This document shows positions 58,602 through 64,000 of a stretch of DNA of 64,000 nt, piece by piece; position 1 is the stretch's first letter, and each line of letters opens with the position of its first letter. Under the pieces are notes generated by a model. That model saw only the letters and a list, made by a program, of their open reading frames with translations. It was not told where the DNA came from and ran no database searches. Position numbers and translations under genes: made by a program. The DNA comes from Rhodospirillaceae bacterium (GTDB lineage Bacteria > Pseudomonadota > Alphaproteobacteria > Dongiales > Dongiaceae): positions 620,001 to 684,000 of the forward strand of contig JADJQM010000002.1 in NCBI GenBank assembly GCA_016712715.1. The letters run 5' to 3'.

Positions 58602-58710
58602 CCACCCCACCCTCCCCCCTGAAGGTGGGAGGGCTTTCAGTCGAGACGGCAGGAATACCTCGCTCCAACTCCTCCCACCTTCAGGGGGGAGGTCGGGAGG
58701 GGGGCCGCGC
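58602..58710. repeat. Inverted repeat between nuclease gene and parB
   Basis: A perfect 22-bp inverted repeat: left arm 58611-58632 and right arm 58671-58692 (arms begin CCTCCCCCCTGAAGG and CCTCCCACCTTCAGG), 38 bases apart, with further C-rich and G-rich flanks. It lies between two convergent 3' ends, so it may block transcription from both sides. Different sequence from the 55112/59646 family. Confidence 0.95.
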
Positions 58711-58721
58711 TCAGACCCGCT

Positions 58722-59603
58722 CTACCCCAGCTTCGCAATGATCCCGTCAAGCTGATCGAGCGATTTATAATGCAGGGTGACGCTGCCGCCCTTGCCGTTG
58801 AAATCGATCTCGACCTTGAGGCCGAGCTTCAGACCCAGATCATGTTCGAGCGCCTTGGTGTCGGCGTCCTTTTCCTTGGGCGCCTTCTTCGTGCGCAAGG
58901 TCTTGAGCAGTGATTTCGGCTTGTAGTTCTCGGCGAGCTTCTCGGTCTGGCGCACATTCAATCCCTGCGCCACGACTTCACTGGCGAGGCTCACCGGGTC
59001 GGAACATTTCAGCAGCGCGCGCGCATGGCCGGCCGTGAGCCTGCCATCGCTCAGCATCGAGCGCACGGCACCCGGCAGGTCCATCAGGCGCATGAGATTG
59101 GCGATGCCGGAGCGGCTCTTGCCCATCCGCTCCGCCAACTCCTCCTGCGTGTATTTGAATTCGTCCATCAGGCGGCGATAGCCTTCCGCCTCTTCCAGCG
59201 GGCCCAGATCCTGGCGCTGGATATTCTCGATGAGTGCTATCTCGAGCGCATCGCGATCGGTGAGCGACCGCTCGACCACGGGCACTTCATGGAGCTGTGC
59301 CATTTGCGCGGCACGCCAGCGGCGCTCGCCGGCGATGATCTCGAACTCGCCCTTGGGCCGGTTGGGGTGCGGCCGCACCAGGATGGGCTGGATGATGCCA
59401 TTGCTGCGGATCGATTGCGCGAGGTCGTCCATCGCCTGCGGGTTGAAGGTCCCGCGCGGCTGGTACTTGCCGGGATGCAGCAGTTCGATGGGGACATGAC
59501 GCTGGCCGGCCACAGGTGCCGTCGCCGTTTCGGATGTCACCGCCGCCACCGTGTCATTCCCCAGCAATGCCGAGAGCCCGCGGCCCAGATGTTTTTTCGC
59601 CAT
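58722..59603 (-). CDS. parB: Chromosome partition protein ParB
   Basis: A 293-residue DNA-binding CTPase that loads at parS. Box I/II: GTFNPQAMDDLAQSIRSNG, the CTP motif GERRWRAAQMAQLHEVPVVE; helix-turn-helix KYTQEELAERMGKSRSGIAN; C-terminal dimer domain. It starts MAKKHLGRGLSALLG, the N-terminal motif that stimulates ParA, intact. It works with ParA just upstream, and with the three parS sites at 61167, 61838 and 63106. Confidence 0.97.
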   Translation of the reverse strand: MAKKHLGRGLSALLGNDTVAAVTSETATAPVAGQRHVPIELLHPGKYQPRGTFNPQAMDDLAQSIRSNGIIQPILVRPHPNRPKGEFEIIAGERRWRAAQMAQLHEVPVVERSLTDRDALEIALIENIQRQDLGPLEEAEGYRRLMDEFKYTQEELAERMGKSRSGIANLMRLMDLPGAVRSMLSDGRLTAGHARALLKCSDPVSLASEVVAQGLNVRQTEKLAENYKPKSLLKTLRTKKAPKEKDADTKALEHDLGLKLGLKVEIDFNGKGGSVTLHYKSLDQLDGIIAKLG

Positions 59604-59645
59604 GATGTGTGTCTCGTTCTACTCGGGCTTCGTTCTTCGGTTTCC

Positions 59646-59770
59646 CCTCACCCCAACCCTCTCCCCGCAAGCGGGGCGAGGGAGTTTCGAGCGAGTTCGA
59701 TCTGGAGCCCCTCGCCCCGCCGCCGACGAATGTCGGCATTCGCCGACTGCGGGGAGAGGGGTTGGGGTGA
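59646..59770. repeat. ~125-bp palindromic element between parB and parA
   Basis: Arms CCTCACCCCAACCCTCTCCC (59646) and GGGGAGAGGGGTTGGGGTGA (59751-59770). Same family as 55112, but the central core (GCCGACGAATGTCGG...) is the reverse complement of the core there. It sits in the 174-base gap between the two par genes. Confidence 0.9.
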
Positions 59771-59777
59771 CGGGCGC

Positions 59778-60596
59778 TTACGCCACCTTCAGCGATCGTC
59801 CCTCGAGCCCCTGCTCCCGCCGCAGCAACTCGCTCGCCAGATGAATATAGGCCTGGGACCCCGCGCAGCGGATGTCATAGAGCAAAGCGGGCTTGCCATA
59901 ACTTGGCGCCTCGGCGATGCGGACGTTGCGCGGGATCGCGGTTTCATAAACCTTCGTGCCGAAATGCGCGCGCACATCGGCCGCCACCTGTTCGTTGAGG
60001 CTGGAGCGCTTGTCGTACATGGTGAGCACGACGCCCTGGATCTCCAGCACCGGATTGAAATGCTGGCGCACACGCTCGACCGTCTTGATGAGCTGGCTCA
60101 AGCCCTCCAGCGCATAGAATTCGCATTGCAGCGGCACCAGCACGCAATCGGCGGCCACCATCGCATTCAAGGTGAGCAGCGAGAGCGAGGGCGGGCAATC
60201 AATGAGGATGAAATCATAGGCAAGGTTGGTGGCCGCCAGCGCATCCTTCAGCCGGTATTCGCGGCGCGGCAGATCGATGAGCTCGATTTCAGCACCCGCC
60301 AGATCCGGCGTCGTCGAGACGATCGACATGTTCGGTACAATCGTGGGTTGTGTTGCCTCGACGATACTCGCGCCGTGGACCAGGACTTCATAGGAGCCGG
60401 TCTCGCGCTGCGCAGCTTCCAGGCCCAATCCGGTCGAGGCATTGCCCTGGGGATAGAGATCGATGATTAGCACCTGCTTGCCGCAGGCGGCGAGCGCCGT
60501 GGCGAGGTTGACGGCCGTCGTGGTCTTGCCGACCCCGCCCTTCTGGTTGACGACAGCCATGATCCGCGGCTGCTTCCGATTCTGGCCGTCGCTCAA
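59778..60596 (-). CDS. parA: Chromosome partition ATPase ParA with Asp-to-Tyr change
   Basis: A 272-residue Walker ATPase that uses nucleoid DNA and ParB to segregate origins. Deviant Walker A is QKGGVGKTTTAVN; Walker B region ILIDCPPSLSLLT. The normally invariant DLDPQGN reads DLYPQGN here (TAT at 60457-60459): the Asp equivalent to Soj D44 of Thermus, D40 of B. subtilis, is Tyr. Loss of that Asp blocks ATP hydrolysis and traps the DNA-bound dimer in those proteins. It is one base from GAT. Operon with rsmG (gap four) and upstream of parB. Confidence 0.96.
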   Translation of the reverse strand: MSDGQNRKQPRIMAVVNQKGGVGKTTTAVNLATALAACGKQVLIIDLYPQGNASTGLGLEAAQRETGSYEVLVHGASIVEATQPTIVPNMSIVSTTPDLAGAEIELIDLPRREYRLKDALAATNLAYDFILIDCPPSLSLLTLNAMVAADCVLVPLQCEFYALEGLSQLIKTVERVRQHFNPVLEIQGVVLTMYDKRSSLNEQVAADVRAHFGTKVYETAIPRNVRIAEAPSYGKPALLYDIRCAGSQAYIHLASELLRREQGLEGRSLKVA

Positions 60597-60599
60597 CGC

Positions 60600-61229
60600 T
60601 CAACCCCGCCGCTTGATGTTGTGAAGTTTGAGAATCACGCCGCTGGAATCCGTGAGACTCTGATGACGCTCGACCGCCATTGTCCAAGAGCGGCCGGCCG
60701 CGGTCAATTCATCTTCCGCCTTGGCACCCTTTAAGAACAGGCAGGTCGTCTCCGGGGTGAGATAGGGCTCGGCCCAGGCCAGAAGCTGATCCAGCGAGGC
60801 CAAGGCCCGGGCGGTGATGATCGGTGCTTTCCAGGCCTTCGCCGCCTCGATCCGGGTCGAATGCACGGTCACCCGGTCAAGGACACCGGTCTGGCGCGCC
60901 GCTTCCAGCAGGAAGGCACCCTTCCGCTGGTCGGAATCGACGAGATGCACGTGCCGGTTCGTCATGATGGCCAGCACCAGGCCGGGAAACCCGGCGCCGG
61001 AGCCCAGATCCGTGATTGGATCGTCACCCGGCGGGAGCAGCGGCAGGAGTTGGGCTGAATCCAGGAAATGCCGCCGCCAGAGCTCCTGGAGGCTGTCCTT
61101 GGCGACCAGATTGATCTTGGCCTGCCATTTCCGCAGCAGGGCGGCATAGGTCTCGAGGGCGGAAAATGTTTCACGTGAAACATTTTGGCCGGCAGCGCTC
61201 ATGGCCGAGGCGAAGGCGGCTGGGGTCAC
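60600..61229 (-). CDS. rsmG: 16S rRNA (guanine(527)-N7)-methyltransferase
   Basis: A 209-residue SAM methyltransferase. SAM motif is ITDLGSGAGFPGLVLAI; NLVAKDSLQELWRRHFLDSA is the RsmG N-terminal block. Methylates G527. It overlaps mnmG by four bases. A parS site lies within the first 25 codons (around MSAAGQNVSRETF), encoding VSRET. Confidence 0.96.
   Translation of the reverse strand: MTPAAFASAMSAAGQNVSRETFSALETYAALLRKWQAKINLVAKDSLQELWRRHFLDSAQLLPLLPPGDDPITDLGSGAGFPGLVLAIMTNRHVHLVDSDQRKGAFLLEAARQTGVLDRVTVHSTRIEAAKAWKAPIITARALASLDQLLAWAEPYLTPETTCLFLKGAKAEDELTAAGRSWTMAVERHQSLTDSSGVILKLHNIKRRG
61163..61186. promoter_or_regulatory. parS site (24-bp palindrome) inside rsmG
   Basis: TGTTTCACGTGAAACA at 61167-61182, the consensus parS, extended by AAAA/TTTT to a 24-bp perfect palindrome. 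ParB binding and CTP-driven loading is established for this motif. Confidence 0.95.
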
Positions 61230-63106
61230 GCGCTCTGCCGCTCCGCCCGGTACCGCCGCACATGGCGCAGCAGGATGGTGAGGGCCGCCGGGGTGACGCC
61301 GGAAATACGCTGCGCAGCACCCAGTGAGGCGGGCCGCGCCGCCTTCAGCTTTTCCCGGACTTCGGTCGAGAGCGAGCCGATCTGGTCGTAATCAAGGTCC
61401 TCGGGCAGCAGCAGCGCCTCGTCCTTGCGGAAGGCGATGATGTCGGCATCCTGCCGCTTCAAATAGCCGGCATAGCGCCCGTCGATCTCGATCTGCTCGG
61501 CGATCTCCGGGGCGAAACCGGCAATTTCCGGCCAGATCTGGACCAGACGCGGCATGGTGATCTCGGGGTAGGCGAGCAACCCCAGGGCCGTGCGGCGCTG
61601 GCCGTCCTGGTTGATATTGAGGCCCTGGGACTTCAATTCATTGGGCGTCGCTGAGAGCGATTGCATGGTGGCCCGGGCCGTCTCGAGCGCCACCATCTTG
61701 GCGGAAAAGGCTGATTCCCGGGCTTTTCCGACACATCCCCAGGCCAAGCCCAAGGGCGTCAGGCGCTGGTCGGCATTGTCCTGGCGAAGCTGCAGCCGGT
61801 ACTCGGCGCGGCTGGTGAACATGCGGTATGGCTCGGCTGTTCCACGTGAAACAAGGTCGTCGATCATGACGCCGATATAGGCGGTGGCCCGATCGAGGGT
61901 GACACCCTCCCCGGCCCCACCGGCCAGCCGCGCCGCATTCAACCCCGCCATCAGGCCTTGCGCCGCCGCCTCTTCATAACCCGTGGTGCCGTTGATCTGG
62001 CCGGCCAGGAACAGGCCGGGCATGGCGCGCAGCTCCAGGCTGGGCTTCAGGGCGCGTGGGTCGACGAAATCATATTCAATGGCATAGCCCGGCCGCAGCA
62101 TGACCGCGTGTTCCAGGCCGGCGATGGTCTTCAGCAGCCCGGCCTGCACATCGGCCGGCAGCGAGGTCGAAATACCGTTGGGATAGACCGTGTCGTCGTC
62201 GAGACCCTCCGGCTCCAGGAAGATCTGGTGGCGGTCCTTCTCGGCGAAGCGCACGACCTTGTCCTCGATCGAGGGGCAGTAGCGCGGGCCTGTCCCTTCG
62301 ATCTGGCCCGAATAAATGGGCGCCCGGTGCAGATTCTCGCGAATGAGGGCGTGGCCGGCAGCCGAAGTATAGGTGATGCCGCAGGCGATCTGCGGGGTCG
62401 TTATGTCGCGCGTCAGATAGGACATCGGCACCGGCGGGTTGTCGCCGGGCTGAGAATCAAGGGATTTCCAATCGATCGTGCGGCCGTCAAGGCGCGGCGG
62501 TGTCCCGGTCTTCAGGCGCCCCATGGGCAGGCCCAGCCGATAAAGGGTCTCCGCCAGCTGCTTCGAGGGCGCCTCGTCGACCCGGCCGGCGGAAATCCGC
62601 TCCTCGCCGCAATGGATAAGACCATTGAGGAAGGTGCCGGTGGTCAGCACCACGGCGGCGCAAGCCAGGCGCTCGCCTGTCTCGGTGATGACGGCGGCAA
62701 CCCGGCCATCGGGGCCGATTTCCAGATCGCCGGCGGCACCGGCCAGGATGGTGAGGTTTGGCTGTTCGGCGAGGAGCGCCTGCACGGCCTGGCGGTAGAG
62801 CTTGCGGTCGGCCTGGGCACGGGGGCCGCGAACGGCCGGACCCTTGGACTGGTTCAGCATGCGGAACTGGATGCCGCCCTGGTCGATTGCCTTCGCCATG
62901 ATCCCGTCGAGGGCGTCGATCTCGCGCACCAGATGGCCCTTGGCCAGGCCGCCAATGGCCGGGTTGCAGGACATCTCGCCGATCTTCTTGGGGTCGTGGG
63001 TGAGGAGCAGCGTGCGGGCGCCCAGGCGCGCGGATGCCGCGGCAGCCTCCGTCCCGGCATGGCCACCACCCACCACGATCACGTCGAATTTCAGGTCAGT
63101 CGTCAT
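61226..63106 (-). CDS. mnmG: tRNA uridine-5-carboxymethylaminomethyl enzyme MnmG
   Basis: A 626-residue FAD enzyme that with MnmE modifies U34 of certain tRNAs. FAD motif VIVVGGGHAGTEAAAAS; ALTTGTFLNGLIHCG-like and TGYEEAAAQGLMAGLNAAR blocks; C-terminal GidA-associated domain with SQGLNINQDGQRRTALGLL. A parS copy (61838-61853) lies inside the coding sequence; another (63106-63121) overlaps its start codon, so no ordinary Shine-Dalgarno precedes it. Confidence 0.97.
   Translation of the reverse strand: MTTDLKFDVIVVGGGHAGTEAAAASARLGARTLLLTHDPKKIGEMSCNPAIGGLAKGHLVREIDALDGIMAKAIDQGGIQFRMLNQSKGPAVRGPRAQADRKLYRQAVQALLAEQPNLTILAGAAGDLEIGPDGRVAAVITETGERLACAAVVLTTGTFLNGLIHCGEERISAGRVDEAPSKQLAETLYRLGLPMGRLKTGTPPRLDGRTIDWKSLDSQPGDNPPVPMSYLTRDITTPQIACGITYTSAAGHALIRENLHRAPIYSGQIEGTGPRYCPSIEDKVVRFAEKDRHQIFLEPEGLDDDTVYPNGISTSLPADVQAGLLKTIAGLEHAVMLRPGYAIEYDFVDPRALKPSLELRAMPGLFLAGQINGTTGYEEAAAQGLMAGLNAARLAGGAGEGVTLDRATAYIGVMIDDLVSRGTAEPYRMFTSRAEYRLQLRQDNADQRLTPLGLAWGCVGKARESAFSAKMVALETARATMQSLSATPNELKSQGLNINQDGQRRTALGLLAYPEITMPRLVQIWPEIAGFAPEIAEQIEIDGRYAGYLKRQDADIIAFRKDEALLLPEDLDYDQIGSLSTEVREKLKAARPASLGAAQRISGVTPAALTILLRHVRRYRAERQSA
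61838..61853. promoter_or_regulatory. parS site inside mnmG
   Basis: TGTTCCACGTGAAACA, one base off the consensus palindrome (fits TGTTNCACGTGAAACA). It encodes part of the mnmG frame. Confidence 0.93.
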
Positions 63107-63121
63107 GTTTCACGTGAAACA
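63106..63121. promoter_or_regulatory. parS site on the mnmG start codon
   Basis: A consensus TGTTTCACGTGAAACA whose end base is the A of the mnmG ATG (minus strand). ParB bound here could affect mnmG expression; the Shine-Dalgarno position is taken up by the palindrome. Confidence 0.95.
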
Positions 63122-63152
63122 ATTTCATAAATACCATATTTCCATGGCTTGA

Positions 63153-64000
63153 TTACTTGCCGATGCAGAATTCCCGGAAGATCAAATCGAGAACATCATC
63201 GACTTCCACCCGGCCGGTGATACGGCCCAAAGCCTGCACCGCCAACCGCAAATCCTCGGCCTTCAGCTCCACAACCGGCGCCTGCAGGCCCCGCTGCAGG
63301 GCACCGAGGCACCGCTCCAGCGCCGCCCGGTGCCGCAACCTTGTCAGTGCCGGCTGTGCCCCGGGGCTCAGCGCCTGGGCGGCCTTCTCGCTCAGCGCCG
63401 TCACCAGCGCCTCGATCCCGGCCCCGGTCACCGCCGATACCGGCAGCAATTTGCGTCCGGCAATCTCGGCTTCCACCGGCTGCCCGGCCAATTCGGCCTT
63501 GTTCAATACGACAATGGCCTCGGCGTCAATCTGTGCTGCGACCTCGGCGTCAAAATCCGGCCAGGTGGCCGCGTCGAACACGATGAGCTTGAGATCGGCA
63601 TATTCCGCGCGTTTCAGGGCCCGGCGGACACCTTCCTGCTCGATCTCGTCGGGACTTTCGCGGAGGCCCGCCGTGTCGGCGATCAGCACCGGATAGCCGC
63701 CGAGATCGAGCTTTACCTCGATGACATCGCGCGTCGTGCCGGCGCGTGCCGAGACGATCGCTGCCTCGCGCCCGGCAAGGCGGTTGAGAAGGCTCGACTT
63801 CCCCACATTGGGCGCGCCCAGGATCGCCACCGACAATCCCTCGCGCAGCATCTCGCCGCGATGTCCGTCAGAGAGATGCTGCTCGATGCTTTCAGCCAGC
63901 ACCCGCATGGTCTCGTCGATGAGCATCATCAGCCCCTCGGGCAGATCCTCGTCGGGAAAATCGATGGCAGCCTCAATGCGCGCCAGCGCCGAGATGAGCG
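63153..64000 (-). CDS. mnmE: tRNA modification GTPase MnmE (5' end outside window)
   Basis: The C-terminal ~282 residues of about 445. The frame runs open to the window edge (RIEAAIDFPDEDLPEGLMML), so the ATG at 63929 is not the start. G domain: GAPNVGKSSLLNRLAG (G1), TRDVIEVKLDLGG (G2), IADTAGLRESPDEIE (G3), NKAEL (G4, variant of NKxD). Ends with FREFCIGK, carrying the invariant Cys of the C-x-G-K end. It partners MnmG downstream. Confidence 0.97.
   Translation of the reverse strand, partial: LISALARIEAAIDFPDEDLPEGLMMLIDETMRVLAESIEQHLSDGHRGEMLREGLSVAILGAPNVGKSSLLNRLAGREAAIVSARAGTTRDVIEVKLDLGGYPVLIADTAGLRESPDEIEQEGVRRALKRAEYADLKLIVFDAATWPDFDAEVAAQIDAEAIVVLNKAELAGQPVEAEIAGRKLLPVSAVTGAGIEALVTALSEKAAQALSPGAQPALTRLRHRAALERCLGALQRGLQAPVVELKAEDLRLAVQALGRITGRVEVDDVLDLIFREFCIGK

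Overview
The window is GC-rich, densely coding DNA from an alphaproteobacterium. The gene order at the right end (mnmE, mnmG, rsmG, parA, parB, then holA, lptE, leuS) is the usual origin-proximal block of that class. PAS_5 and DUF3576 proteins, a DUF5939-like cyclase and a giant apolipoprotein-like coiled-coil protein suggest Rhodospirillales or a near relative. That placement is inference from gene content, not a phylogeny. I see no rRNA, tRNA, CRISPR array, prophage or transposase.

Layout. 0.3-14.3 kb: a soluble double-PAS chemoreceptor, small enzymes (epimerase-like SDR, two hydrolase/transferase genes, GST, quinone oxidoreductase), a class III PPK2 kinase, a pentapeptide-repeat protein, a three-module adenylate cyclase, a conserved small protein with a CheZ-like motif, and a PQQ-type sugar dehydrogenase. 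14.4-28 kb: methylmalonyl-CoA mutase, an EF-hand protein, a ~1,930-residue membrane-anchored coiled-coil protein (frameshifted), kbl-tdh for threonine breakdown, and rsmB. 28-36.7 kb: an RTX protein and a GAF-PAS histidine kinase (both frameshifted), a DUF533 protein, a hydrolase/isochorismatase pair divergent from a GlxA-type regulator, and hslVU. 36.9-40.6 kb: hisB-hisH-GNAT-hisA-hisF-hisE, tightly coupled. 40.6-50.8 kb: envelope and housekeeping genes (lipoprotein, bactofilin, EI24/CysZ-like protein, sugar kinase, typA, two paralogous porins flanking yggS, sulfotransferase). 51-64 kb: DUF3576, leuS, lptE, a broken holA, an HxlR regulator, acyl-CoA dehydrogenase, a thermonuclease, then parB, parA, rsmG, mnmG and partial mnmE with three parS sites.

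Main observations. Three parS palindromes lie in rsmG, in mnmG and on the mnmG start codon. ParA has Tyr in place of the Asp needed for ATP hydrolysis. At least nine genes from 21 kb onward carry indels, including essential leuS, hisB and lptE, which points to assembly or read error and makes every single-base oddity here provisional. holA has lost its N-terminus, exactly where a ~128 bp palindromic element sits, and also an internal segment. One porin has an amber codon at a conserved Trp. Four genes end in short tandem repeats (15-17 bp) that contain the stop codon itself, a pattern I cannot assign to a known element. Several long imperfect or perfect inverted repeats (a 32 bp perfect hairpin arm before leuS, a 22 bp one after the thermonuclease gene, and two related ~125 bp elements with inverted cores) occupy the gaps in the last 13 kb.
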